64,000 bases of DNA from assembly GCA_000711775.1 (NCBI GenBank), contig ARYC01002014.1, positions 1 to 64,000 on the forward strand, written 5' to 3'. The translations under genes and the position numbers were made by a program. This stretch comes from Oxytricha trifallax (lineage: Eukaryota; Ciliophora; Spirotrichea; Sporadotrichida; Oxytrichidae). Every line of letters starts with the position of its first letter. Position 1 is the first letter of the stretch. Of the stretch, positions 47,232 to 58,399 are shown one piece after another. Under the pieces are notes generated by a model. The model ran no database searches and was not told the origin of the DNA. It saw nothing but the letters and a program-made list of their open reading frames with translations.

Positions 47232-48129
47232 TTTGCAAATTGGCCCTAATTTCTCTACTAACCCCAATAAGACCCCAACTATACCCTACAAATCAAAGCA
47301 CTTATAAACATCACTAAGGGGTTTTGGGGTTTTGACTCTGAGCAAAGAATTCATACTGAACCAAATTACTTGTAAACCTGAAATAAAACAAGTCACTGAT
47401 CCTGAGAATTGCGGTTTATTGGCAATACTCGTGGCAGACCATCTAGCACTTGAGCTGCAAGGAGAACCAATCTTCCATATATTTTCAAGGATTGGATCAG
47501 TATGTAAAGTACTACCTAGCCTTCAATCTCACATGAAACTAGAGATTGGAAAATCAGGAGTCACAGGGAATGCAGAAGAAACTGAGTTGGTGGCTGAGAA
47601 GAGAAATGAAGACCTATGTAAATTGGTAAGTGAGGAGAAAGGTACCAGAACAACCTACATGAAGTCACATGTTGATGCATGGGATGAATGAGTCCTGGTG
47701 AATGGCGACAAAATGAAACTGGTTGACTAAAAAGAAGATCAAGATTAGTGCTTCAGCGATGCAGAGGAAGACTTAGGAGGAGTAGAAAGCTTCTATTACT
47801 CTCAGCAGAGAAAACTAAAAGGTGAAATTGAACTTAGAATAGGAGGATAAGCAAAGCCAAATCTTATCCAGAGCATGATGTTAGCTAAACCCAAACAAAG
47901 TCTCAGAAGAGTGGATCGTGGAAGAATAGGAGGCAATGGAGAAGTAGAGGGAACAATCAAAGTGAACATGGATGAGTAATCCAACAGGTGTAATGAGGAG
48001 GAAGCAACTGTAGAGGAAAAAAGTAATGATATCCAATCTGAGTAATAAAATACATTGCATTATATATATATATATTAAAGGAGTATTATGCATTTTAATT
48101 TACATTTTAGTAATTATCTATCTATCTCT

Positions 48130-48300
48130 CTAGTTCGCAAGATAGCTTTGCCAGAAGTTCATCGCATATCATCGCAATTCTACTAAAAATGCTATTCTTT
48201 GATATGTCTAAGCCTCACCATATGTCAAGGAAAAGCCATGATTAAGGTATCTGTCCCTGCCCTGCTAGTGAAGAATATACTCAGATCTTAATACTTAATT
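48130..48300 (+). CDS. Coding island (possible MDS), unknown
   Basis: One frame reads SSSQDSFARSSSHIIAILLK, then LFFDMSKPHHMSRKSHDQGI and CPCPASEEYTQ. GC-richer than its surroundings. A second frame is also open, so the choice is tentative. Confidence 0.35.
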
Positions 48301-48309
48301 TTATATAAT

Positions 48310-49350
48310 CACTATCGTTCATTAAAGTTGAAGAAAATTTATAATCTTTACTGTTATAACTAACAATTCAAATTATATAAAAATTCATATAATAATTAAA
48401 AGAATTTGAGTTATACATACCTAACTGCAAAATATACTTAGTTACCACTCTAATCCAATTTTAAATTTAGAATTATGAAATTGATTTTTGTTTATATTTA
48501 ACTTGTTATAGATTTTATTTTCAAAAATTACCTATACAATATATTGGCTGTAAATCATGAATAATTGCATCTATACTAAATTTAATAATTCCACTTGCTT
48601 GAATTATAAATTTAATTAAGAAGTTAATTAAATAGATTTAAATCAAACTTAAAATTCATCTAATTCATGATAATAAGTACTAAACCATCAATCATTAATG
48701 CTTCAAAAGTTAATAGTTAATCATTTTATTTTATTATAACCTGAATTACAATGTAAAACCTGAAGTGCAATCATTTTATTAATAAATGTAATGGAAACAC
48801 AAGCAAAAGAGATTCAAAAAGTTTAAATAATAAGTGAAGATATTGAAGAATTGAATATACAGTAATAATAAATTCCTATTAAATATAACGATAAATGGAG
48901 AAAGTCATGAATAATGAAAAATAAATTATAGGTGTGATTAAAAAATGTATTATATTACTTATATGTTTAAAAAACAATGACTGATTATATTCATTTATCA
49001 CAAATATAATTTTGTAACATCTTATTTTAAAATGTGTACTATAAAAAAGTAATCTCAGCAATTATCTTCGGAAATTTATAAAAGTATAAGATTAAATTAA
49101 TACAAAAAACGTGTTTTTTTGTACTTTTACTCGAAGCTGTGAACTCAATTTATTTCAATAGTATTGCAATAATTAGTTAGAAGCAAAATTCTAAATAATG
49201 TTCAAATGCTTTTAAAAAGATTTTATTTTATAATCACTTTGTATTTTGAAAAGGATCTATTAATAAAGTCAATAATACTTATTATATATATTATTTTTAG
49301 ACTTGGTAGTACTTAAATGTAATTAATTTTTTATTGAATTAATTATTTTT
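48310..49350. other. AT-rich spacer, IES-like
   Basis: AT-rich, no coding frame recognised on either strand. Confidence 0.45.
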
Positions 49351-49352
49351 TT

Positions 49353-49508
49353 GGACTTTGTTTTGTCGAAATCAAGAAGCAATTGTATAGAATTATGCTG
49401 TCTATAATTACAGGCGATACTAAATAAGTTACATTTAGTTTCGCTCCATTCTAAATTAATCATTATAGATATTTAGCGTGTTTCGTATGTATTGAATATG
49501 TGCATTGA
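49353..49508 (+). CDS. Coding island, unknown (51 codons)
   Basis: GLCFVEIKKQLYRIMLSIIT then GDTKQVTFSFAPFQINHYR, to TGA at 49,506-49,508. A single clear frame in AT-rich DNA. Not recognised. Confidence 0.4.
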
Positions 49509-49519
49509 TAATCTGATAG

Positions 49520-50180
49520 ATAAAGTATGAAAGAGAAATAATTGCAAAATTTAAGTAGTTAATTTAGCTTGATATTTCTTCATAAGTTGAACCTTCACAC
49601 ATTTATAATTTTAAATCATCTTTCATAAATAGGGAGACTTACGATATAATTAAAACATTTTTCAGCTTCTTTAGCATTTATTTAATGATACCCACTCTTG
49701 TATTCACTTTGTAATAATTCTATAATCAAAGTTTATGAAATAATTATCATAAAGTTTTATTTTACTTTTTCTTATTAATTTTAATTATAAGGATTATTTA
49801 TATTTGTTTATATAATTTTAACATTAAGTCATTTTCCTTTGAATTGATTTCATCTTATCGAAACTCTACTAAAGATTTTAAAATATTTTTAACAACAAAA
49901 TTGATGTCATTATATTTATATAAAACTTAAATATTTCATTTTGCGTTTATTAAAAACAATTATATTTTTAATAATTGTTTAGTTAAAAATAACATTATAT
50001 TGTAATCTTTTATATAAAATCTAACTTTTTTAAAATGTTTTAACTCATATTCTTTTGCTGGGAAACAAGATATTAATATAAAATTAATTATAAGTTAACT
50101 ATTGTCAACACATTTGCATTTTATTTAAATTTATAGAAATATGTATCATTAATAAAAATACATAAAATTAATCGTATTAT
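49520..50180. other. AT-rich spacer, IES-like
   Basis: AT-rich, nothing recognised. Confidence 0.45.
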
Positions 50181-50184
50181 TAAT

Positions 50185-50651
50185 ATGGAGCATCTTTTAT
50201 GGAGAGAAGTGCAGCTATTTAATCAATTTCAGGCAAAGCAAGTTATTTAAAATTTTTAAGAATTAAGATTTACTTTAAAATTAATAACAAATTAATATTA
50301 ATGTATCAAAGAAGGTAGAAGAGCTGATTGAATCAATTAACCTTTTTTACTATACTCCTCCATTCTCAAGGAAAGTAAAGCAATGGCTAATACTTTTTAA
50401 AACAACCTTTATGCATAAACACACAAATAAAGTTAGTTGAATATCATAAATCTTACTATAACATGCTTGATTAATATCATAATATTCAAGATACAGCTTT
50501 GCCAAATGCTAATTTTATTATTTGCTTTTAACTGTAACAGAATCAATGTAGAAATACTAGTTAAGAATTCAAAGCAGAGAAGTTTTAAGTTTTAAACCTG
50601 GTTGCTGTGGATGAAGAAGTAACTAAAATATATATCTATAGATTTTAATGA
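50185..50651 (+). CDS. Small intron-containing gene or MDS, unknown
   Basis: ATG 50,185: MEHLLWREVQLFNQFQAKQ, then a 70-nt GT...AG intron (50,242-50,311), then KVEELIESINLFYYTPPFSR in phase, to TGA 50,438-50,440. A second frame overlapping the end carries on: LVEYHKSYYNMLDQYHNIQD, TALPNANFIICF, and EFKAEKFQVLNLVAVDEE to TGA 50,649-50,651. One indel or segment junction near 50,420 would unite them. No family recognised. Confidence 0.45.
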
Positions 50652-50849
50652 TTCATCATGCGTGAATGTTTCCATTTTTATTAGAAGTTTTTATAATTTA
50701 ACCCAAAAAAATATTTGAAAAAAGCCAAATTGCAAATGAGTATTTATTACTAAAATTAGGTAAATTTTTAGATTTAGAAGATTGAGCCAAGATAAGATAA
50801 TATTATGTTGAAGGTTATGAAGAATAAAAGTATATAAATAAGTATTTAA

Positions 50850-51010
50850 TATAAGTAGATGAATAACTTCACATTTTAATCGAAGTTTTTCATATTTTAT
50901 GCTAATCTATCTTCAGACTATTAAATGGACTTGTGGCTCCTGTTGTTGAACCAGCATCTAAGTACATTTAATCTTACTGTAATATTCTTGAAGAATTTAT
51001 TCCCTTTTAG
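50850..51010 (+). CDS. Coding island, unknown
   Basis: Reads IEVFHILCQSIFRLLNGLVA, then PVVEPASKYIQSYCNILEEF, with TGA about 51,011. The hydrophobic then acidic character looks like real protein. Not recognised. Confidence 0.35.
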
Positions 51011-51096
51011 ATTAATTGATTGAGTCACCTTCTCTATATATACTTTCTGTATATTCTTAATTTGGTAACTTTATGTAAAAAGTTACCATAAAAATT

Positions 51097-51257
51097 ATGA
51101 ATCACAACATTCTAGAGAGGTGAGAATATTCTAATGATTAGTGAGAGAAATCTTACTTATGAGTTTTCCTTTCTTCTTTTTATCTTATAGAGTGCCAAGA
51201 ATAGAAAAGAAGAACAACTTCTTGAAGATTGCTAAAGAAATGCTCCTCGGTAAAAAG
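51097..51257 (+). CDS. First exons of an unknown gene
   Basis: ATG 51,097 starts MNHNILE. A 71-nt intron (51,120-51,190, GTGAGA...TATAG) joins in phase to RVPRIEKKNNFLKIAKEMLL and GKK, followed by GTAAAT, a possible second donor at 51,258. Downstream coding islands may belong to the same gene. Confidence 0.45.
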
Positions 51258-51269
51258 GTAAATAATCAA

Positions 51270-51780
51270 TTCATCATCTTTCAATTAATATTTACAAAGG
51301 GTAATTTTTGCACAATTAGAAAATAAGAATAATTAAATTTCTCAGCTTTTTAAAAAATTTCTTCTCATTAAAAAATCACAAAGTATAACTTTAAATTTAA
51401 ATTTTGGTACCTTCAATAGTTTATGAAACTAACTAACTAAATATCTTTTTTTTTAATAAAGTATTCATTTGATTATTACAAAATAAAAAGATAGATAGAT
51501 AGATATCCTTTTTGTATATAATGAAGTTATTTCTAAAGCATTACTTTGTTGAAATACTCATTATTTCGTTATTATTTCTTATCATATAAATTAAATGCAA
51601 TGAAGAAACATTATAGTAGAACTTAATTAGTACAACGATTTAAATACATGAGAAGTTAATGCAAAATTCTAATCTAATTATAAATGTAATTTTAGCAAGA
51701 ACTAACTTGATCTTTTTCTTATTCGCTGCAACAATAAAAACTTTCAAGTATAAATTAAGTAAACTTTATTTATATACTAA
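51270..51780. other. AT-rich spacer
   Basis: AT-rich; a short GATA run (about 51,490-51,505). No gene seen. Confidence 0.4.
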
Positions 51781-51786
51781 TTATAG

Positions 51787-51849
51787 ATGATCTCTAATAC
51801 TAGAAGCAATAATAGATGTGCTAGTTCTTACGCAGTGTTCTATAACTGA
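51787..51849 (+). CDS. Tiny coding island, unknown
   Basis: MISNTRSNNRCASSYAVFYN and TGA, in AT-rich DNA. Too short to be certain. Confidence 0.25.
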   Translation: MISNTRSNNRCASSYAVFYN

Positions 51850-52018
51850 TGATTCTATTACAACTTAATAATTGATATTAACATTTGAAATTGTAAATGG
51901 TACTTCCTTAAATCACAAAGCAGTTTCTTTTACCTTTGTTTAATATCATTTTAACGATAGTAACTTTCAAAAGCAACCATTAAATAATATTGTAAGTGAC
52001 TAAGTTCTTATATCTCGA

Positions 52019-52138
52019 ATGCTTCAAGCTGAGGTTTATGCACTATAAATATTAAAACAGAAGTTGAAAACAGATAAGGGAGCTCAAATTAAACTGCCAT
52101 CAAATATGTAAAGGAGCTAAAAGTACATCAATCAATGA
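52019..52138 (+). CDS. Small coding island (39 aa), unknown
   Basis: ATG to TGA frame: MLQAEVYALQILKQKLKTDK then GAQIKLPSNMQRSQKYINQ, with TAA three times at Gln positions. Composition is protein-like and charged. No family recognised. Confidence 0.4.
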
Positions 52139-52322
52139 AAGTAAAAAACATCATATGTAGAGATAATGTTATTCTTTCTTCTAATCATAATCAAGCTTGA
52201 TAATCATTTAAAAAAAATTTGTATTTTATGAGAGATTAAGATATAAAATAAATTTAAATTTTTTATCAAAGATGCTATCCTACTCACAATAAATATAAGT
52301 CGCAAACATATTATTTTTTATT

Positions 52323-52682
52323 GTCACTTATTAAGGGTGGTTATTCACTTTTACTGAGTCCTTGCAAGTTATTGAAATAAATGGGAAAAACGCATATAAC
52401 TTAAATGATGGTGTTATCTATGATGGCTAATGTATGAATAATTTAATTGCTCAACTGATGTCAATTACAAAAATACTAATAATAGTTGCAATTAAATTAA
52501 AAATAAGATGTTATAATCATGTTTTCTATGTGAAATTATCATTAATTGTTGAACCCCCCTCTTTCTAAAATTAAGGTTCATAAACAAAAACATCATCTTA
52601 ATGAATTCCTCATTAAAGATATAGAAAATCTAAAGACTTTTCATGTTAAACCATTAAGAGAAAGCAAGAAAATATTCTTAAG
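52323..52682 (+). CDS. Coding islands, MORN-like
   Basis: First frame (52,323 onward): QGWLFTFTESLQVIEINGKN, then AYNLNDGVIYDGQCMNNLIA. The NDGVIYDGQ block resembles a MORN repeat (YxG core). A second frame at 52,567-52,682 reads KIKVHKQKHHLNEFLIKDIE and KTFHVKPLRESKKIFLR and ends at a GTAAAT donor-like site. Probably parts of one macronuclear gene. Confidence 0.4.
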
Positions 52683-52766
52683 GTAAATTGCAATAAATGA
52701 AAGAAGTATGAAGCAAAAAGAACGTATATATCTTACTTATAAGAGAAACTTTTTTTTATATTTTAT

Positions 52767-53024
52767 GATTCATGCATTAACAAATTTACTGATGGTAACT
52801 ATTTGGATATTTGTATGGCTAATAATATAAAATTTATATAGGTGAATAAGTAATGCTTATAAGGTATTTCTTTTCTGATACCTGATTAAGAGATAGCATT
52901 ATAAAAATTAGTTTGTCATTTAATTGACTAAACTTTAAGAAGATTGAAATGCTTCAAAAAAGTGTCACTAAGTTATTAGTAGTAGTAGTAGTAAAATACT
53001 TTAGGTAAAATAAATTTAATATGA
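52767..53024 (+). CDS. Coding island, MORN-like, ending in TAG repeats
   Basis: DSCINKFTDGNYLDICMANN, then IKFIQVNKQCLQGISFLIPD and LVCHLIDQTLRRLKCF; then (TAG)n at about 52,976-52,993, read as poly-Gln, to TGA 53,022-53,024. FTDGNYLD fits a degenerate MORN repeat. The TAG run could instead be the tail of the adjacent minus-strand LINE. Confidence 0.4.
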
Positions 53025-53152
53025 ATAATCACTCTAGAGAAATATATAAAGCAAGTGTATCAGATTTAGTGGAAATCTACAGCATAACAGTGATACCTCA
53101 CTTCCCACTCTCACTGATTTCACTGCTTTATAAACTCATTGGAGCTTGTTAT

Positions 53153-56100
53153 TCAAATATTTAGTTTTGATGGTTTATTCTTAAGTATACCTTCTTCAAA
53201 TGCCTTGTCCATCTTTCTAACATACGTCACTCTGAAAATCTTCTTTATTGGTTAATAATATTCATGCTGTTCTAATGCTCTAATTCTTTAGTCTAGCCAA
53301 ATCATATTCGTAATTATTTCTATTTGTGTTTGACTTTTCATGTCTATTAATCTATGTTCTTTCACTTGTTTAGAGAATCTGTTAGGGTCACCAGCAGAAT
53401 TTATTAAATTGCACTATTTCATGTGATTTGCATCCACTATCACTTTATGAACATTGCAGTAGTGGCACATACCATAGGAAGCTATTGTCCTTCCCTGGCT
53501 TATCGCCATCATTGTATCCATCACATTTTTTGTTATAAATAGTTTTTTATTGTTTCTGAGAGACTTCTCTTTCTGTTTAATTTCTATTGTTGCCTCCTTT
53601 GGTTTTATCATATGCTCCAAGTTAGATTTGAACTTTTTCAAGTTCTTCTGAACTAGTTGCTGTATTATTTCGGCTGTGTTCGTATCTTTCAGCTACGACA
53701 CATTCCTTAGTACTTTGTTAGGAATGTCCCTTGCCGTTTTGAAAGCTATCCTCTTCAGCTGCATTTCCATTTTCTCAATTTCCCCTACCTTTACATACTT
53801 GGCCGCTACTAGCGGGGTGTATTTGTAGATCATAAGTGACCTAATCTGAGCCACCATTATCGAGTCACTTACTGTTGGGTTGGTGGATTTTGTAATTCTC
53901 TGGTATATCTCTGTTTGCCTTTTCATTTCATCCCACGTGCTCTTTAGTAGCTGTCTGGTGTTTAGGCATATATTCATCCCCAAGTATTTCGCTTCTTGTA
54001 CCTTCTTAATGCCTTCAATTTCTTCAACTTTTTCAAATTGTTTTGCGTCTGTTAGAAATACTGTTTTCTTCACATTTAGTCGCAAGTTGTGAGTTTCCTC
54101 TATTTCTCTAAAACCATCGATTACTCTCTTAAATTATTATGCATCTTTTATGTTGACTAGCAGGTCATCAGCGAACGCTATAAGTTTGCCCTATTTTATA
54201 AGTGACTTCAGTTCCGGTTAAGAGTAAAGGGCATCTTGTAGATACACATTAAATAATAAGGGGGATATTCTGCTTCCTTAGACAACTCCTTTCTTTACTT
54301 TGATTTCCTTTTCCTCATAGAATATCTTGTTGTTTTTATATAGTTCTTCGATAAGGTTCACTGCTGTCATATCATCTCTATTCTATGCCTTCAGTCTTAG
54401 TATCGACATAAGTTTGTCTTTCCAGACTGAATCGTAAGCTTTTTGAAGGTCAACAAGGAGGTATGCTTCCCTTTTATTTGACCTTCTTCTTGAGATTTTG
54501 ATGTGTTCCAACATTCTTATCAAGTTAACATGCGTACTTTTGCTCTCTTTGAAACCACTTTGGTAATTCCCTGTTTAGAGAATTTTACTTTTGTTTTCTT
54601 GCATCTTATTTAGAATTACCTTTTCAACTATTTTAATTAGATGTGAGTTCACCACTATTGGTCTAGTATCGCTGATTTCTGGATAATTATCACCCTGTTT
54701 CTTGCTCAGAAGTACTAGCCTTCCCTCTTTGATGTACTATGGTAACTATCTATCATTCAACCATTTTGTGATCTTTTGGCTCACTATCTACTAAATTTTT
54801 TCAGATTTTAATATGATTTTCCCATCAAACCCATCTGGACCAATGGCTTTGTTGAAGTTACACTCATTAATGGCCTTCTTCACATCCTCAATTTAGCAGA
54901 ATTACTCATCATCCTAGCTGTTTAACATTTGAATGTCCTTTTTAGCTCCTTGAGATAGCTGTTCTTCCCTATCGTCATTGAATAGCTGACTGTAGAACTC
55001 TACTACTTTAGCCTTTTAGATTTCTCCCACTTCAACTCTCTCTTCGTTTATAGTGAGACCCTTTATAGGTTAAGCTTACCTTTGGGTCTTGGTTAGTCTT
55101 TTAATAAGGTGAAAAAACCCTCTTAGGTCATTCCTGTCTAGGCAATGTTCCATGTCCTTGATCGCTTCCTTCCATTGCGCTTTTACGTCTAATTAATTAT
55201 TATTGGTACCACTCCCTTCTCTCCTCAGCACCCATTCTGGTGGTCTTTGATACCAATTTCTACTCTTGCTTTACCTTTCCAATTTATCTATGAAACTATT
55301 CTGAATTGGCTGGTCCAAATCTTTCTCTAGGAATTCTTTCCCTTCTTCTATGTAAGTTTTCCAGCATTGTTTCCTTATGTCGGAGACTCTGAACGTTGGT
55401 TCTTTGTCCGACAGCTTCAGATCGTTCGCATCATATTTCACTTTCATCCTTGCTTGGATAAGCTTGTGATCTGTCGCATTTAGCTAGCTAGTGTGCCAGC
55501 TTATTGTTTCTATGTTTGAGAATATCTAGTCCAACTAGTTACCTCTGCTATGAGTTTCTACTCCCTCAGGTATTGATTCCTTAAGGCCTTCTCTATTTAG
55601 TTTCTTGCCCAATTCCTTAATGTGGAAGTTGAAGTCACCCATTACTATTATTCTCTGTTTCTTACACTTTTGTTTTAACGACTTTATCATGTAAATTAGT
55701 CTGCATTATAATTCTTTCACTTCATCGTTGCAATAGGGGGATGTAAGCTGTGATTATATGAAGTGGATACCCGTCCACATTTAATATATTCCACGCTATG
55801 AACTATCTCAGTGTTTTAACTGTCTTCATTTGAAACCTACCACTGTTTAATGTTAGTACTCCTCCGTTCCTGGCAAGTTGTGTTTAAGTAATGTTTCTGT
55901 TGTTTATCCCAACTAATCTCTGAAGTCTTGTTTCCACAAGTCCAATGAAATCAGGGTTCTCTCTTCCTATCTCTCTTGTCATCTTGTCCTGTTTCAACTT
56001 TGAGTTTAAGCCTCTTACATTTTGGAGGCAAATTTTGATTTCAATTGACTTCAGTCCCAACTGTCTTTTGTTTCCTATTATCTCCTCTCTTCTCTTGCTG

Positions 56101-56402
56101 CGCTACTACTGCGCAAACCTTTCATTCCTCTTGCCCCATCCTTCAATATTCCTTACTGGTTAGAAGAATTGAAGTTAGCGCCCATTCTCTTATTAGAATG
56201 AGAATTTGTCTAAGTTTTTAATATTCTTTTTTTAGTCTACATAGACTTGCAGGTTTTGGAATGTTCGATTACTTAGGTCCTTATTTGAATGTTCAAAAAA
56301 ATCTTTTATCGATTTTTGGGTTGGCTTCTTTTCTTCATTGGCTTCCTCCATGTAAACTGGTAGTCTCCTCCTTCCTTTGCTTTGGTGTTGATCCTTTTCC
56401 AT
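53153..56402 (-). CDS. LINE ORF: AP-endonuclease and reverse transcriptase, one frameshift
   Basis: From ATG 56,402 (MEKDQHQSKGRRRLPVYMEE) to TGA 53,153-53,155, about 1,083 codons, open apart from one extra base at 55,722-55,724 (TGA). Endonuclease: KICLQNVRGLNSK, DFIGLVETRLQ, LARNGGV, VMGDFNFH. RT: IGPDGFDGKIIL, LVDLQKAYDSVW, GVVQGSRISPLLFNVYLQDA, AFADDLLVNIKD (FADD), YLGMNICLNT. A C-terminal CHYCNVHKV then H and C is a CCHC-like knuckle. Copies elements by target-primed reverse transcription. TAG/TAA = Gln throughout. Confidence 0.9.
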
Positions 56403-56409
56403 GTGATCA

Positions 56410-56970
56410 CCGCCCTTTTTTAATTTACTTAATTGACTAGATAATTCATTTAAGTTATTATTGAAATCTTAATTATTTAAATGAGATACTGATATAAATG
56501 ACAAAATAAACTTATGCAAACTTTAAGAGCTATCGTATGTTCATGGATATCTAAATTAGATACCGATATAATAAATATCTGCTTTTTAGAAATAGCAAAT
56601 ATTAGAGCAATAAGATTAAAAATAAAAGTGACTTTAGTAAGGTTGTTAGTACTTGATGATTATACTTTATAATAGATAAGGTTAAATAATAGATAACTTT
56701 TATATGTAGAAATTCTTTTTGTAAAATTTCCGTATATTGAAGAATTTGGTTTGAAAACACAAATATGCTAATAAAAATAATATATAAATAAATTTATTCG
56801 AGAATAGATATCCAAAAATAAGATTTAATATATAATTTAGTGAAATTTTTATGTTAAAATATGAAAGTTTAAATTAGAAAGAAATATGATATTGTATAAA
56901 ATAATTAAATAAATTTAACAGTTTTTATAATTCATAATTTATAACAAGAAATTGATAAATTAAAATATTT
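56410..56970. other. LINE 5' flank and AT-rich DNA
   Basis: A short GC-richer 5' UTR (to about 56,425), then AT-rich DNA without a frame. Confidence 0.4.
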
Positions 56971-56974
56971 TATA

Positions 56975-57240
56975 AAAAATCAAAATGGAAAACTTGTTAG
57001 ACAAAGATGGAGCATGACTTCATTCACAATAATTTTGTAAGTTACATTTTACATATCTGAATTTATTATAATACTCTTTCAGCAATACTACAGAGATTTA
57101 AAGGGGAGAGGACGAGGCTTCGGCAAATAACAGAAATACAAAAATAAGAAAAACTAATTCATGCAGATAGAGATGTTTACGAAGGTGATTGGAAAGATGA
57201 CAATGCTGTTCTGTTTTTTACATTTCTACATAAGTTAATC
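56975..57240 (+). CDS. MORN-repeat coding islands
   Basis: QNGKLVRQRWSMTSF near 56,980 and, after a TTTCAG acceptor at 57,082, a frame with HADRDVYEGDWKDDNA. Another frame there reads LKGRGRGFGKQ. YEGDWKDD and GRGFG are MORN-repeat signatures, of membrane- or cytoskeleton-associated proteins. The two frames imply an indel or an unrecognised junction. The LINE separates these islands from MORN-like ones at 52.3-53.0 kb. Confidence 0.45.
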
Positions 57241-57249
57241 TTAATACCT

Positions 57250-58395
57250 AATTATGTAATTAATTTTCATTTTGAATTAAAGACTTCTTCTTATTTTTCA
57301 TAATTATATTCATATTTTTTTAAATTTAAAGTTTCCCTTTTTTCACTTATAATTATAAAGACAGTTTTTAAATATTTTATTTTATAAAAATCTAATTTTC
57401 TTAAGTAAAATTATATATATATAAACCTCATTAAATTTGATGATTAATCTTCATTTTTCTATGGCTACATTATCTAGAAAAGAGCTATTTAATATTTTAT
57501 TGGCTTATTGAGATTTTGAACACAAATTAGATCATATCAGTGAATATTATTTATTGAAATCCTGCACATGAAAAATGTTGTGGTGAGAAAAGTATCATCT
57601 TACTTTGATAAAAAATAGACAGAGGAAATAATTACTTGTTTTAGTTAAGTCTTCTAAGAAAAAATACCTCGATTCAAAAAAATTAAATAAATTAGAAGAT
57701 AATCGTGAAAGAAACATAAGATAATAAATATCGTTAATTTAATATGCATAAAACACACTAAAAGCTCTAGATAGCACAAATAAAAAAGAGATAATATCAA
57801 ATAAAAATTTTGATAAATATATTAATCTAACGTTGAACTTGAGTTAACTGAAATAACAAAAATAAGATCCCGAACAAACAATAGAAATCGAATAATTAAT
57901 ATATTTAAATATTTAATTTTGAGGTTAAAAAAATTAAATAAGATAGAATTTATAGAAAAAAATAGATTATTAATGATAATATTCTAAACAGAAAAGATAA
58001 TAATACAATTATGTATTATAAATATCAATTTTAATACGATTAAACATAAAAATATTTAAATATTATTAATTTATTTAAAATAATACCTTAATTTTCAAGC
58101 AAAATCAGGTTAAATTAAAATTAAATTATTTTTTATAAAACCAATTTATTCTCTTATTTTTACAAAATTTACTTTGTTGCATTCAATATTGTGGGCTTTA
58201 ATTGTAATTTTTGTAGTTTTTTTCATTCAAATCTTGATTTGCGATAACTTGTTACATCTCACCATTAGATGCATGTCTTATACTTTGGTTCACTGGTTGA
58301 TTAGTAGTATTATTCTAACCTATGCTAGTCTGCTCTTTAAATATTGTGTTTAATTGAAACCTCTCTTGTCCTACTCATTTATTAAACTATAATAT
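57250..58395. other. AT-rich spacer with one tiny ORF
   Basis: AT-rich. MATLSRKELFNILLAY (about 57,461-57,511) is a possible tiny island. Nothing else recognised. Confidence 0.35.
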
Positions 58396-58399
58396 CGTG

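Larger units (their letters stand above)
42433..47334. mobile_element. Complete TBE transposon (4,902 bp) carrying an 800-bp foldback
   Basis: Ends CAAAACCCCAAAACCCC and its complement, terminal inverted repeats about 80 bp, ACT duplicated at 42,430-42,432 and 47,335-47,337. Gene order is kinase (minus), 22-kDa (plus), transposase (minus). Sequence differs clearly from the copy at 23,442, so this is a second TBE subfamily. The excess length is explained by the foldback at 44,289-45,088. Genes here are the best preserved in the window. Confidence 0.95.
41860..48045 (+). pseudogene. Unknown multicopy gene, copy 2, split by a TBE
   Basis: Left part 41,860-42,432 (MTTRMATIVCCPSTRNLIEK ... VVRSLELIQNYLYQINLLF). 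Right part from 47,335 (LSKEFILNQITCKP, then TDPENCGLLAILVADHLA). Removing the transposon with one ACT joins FKG-T-LSKEF in frame. The frame meets TGA at 47,689-47,691, then stays open in the same frame for about 110 more codons (VLVNGDKMKLVDQKEDQDQ). Homologous to 2067-2913. Function unknown; no recognised domain. Confidence 0.6.

Noticed and set aside
47390..47450. C48/Ulp1-like peptidase motif (Q then NCG)
   Set aside because: No His or Asp of the triad at the expected spacing.
47802..48093. Two minus-strand ORFs
   Set aside because: Shadows of the continuing plus frame after the TGA at 47,691.
53880..56163. Plus-strand ORFs within 53,880-56,163
   Set aside because: Shadows of the minus-strand LINE ORF with complete RT motifs.
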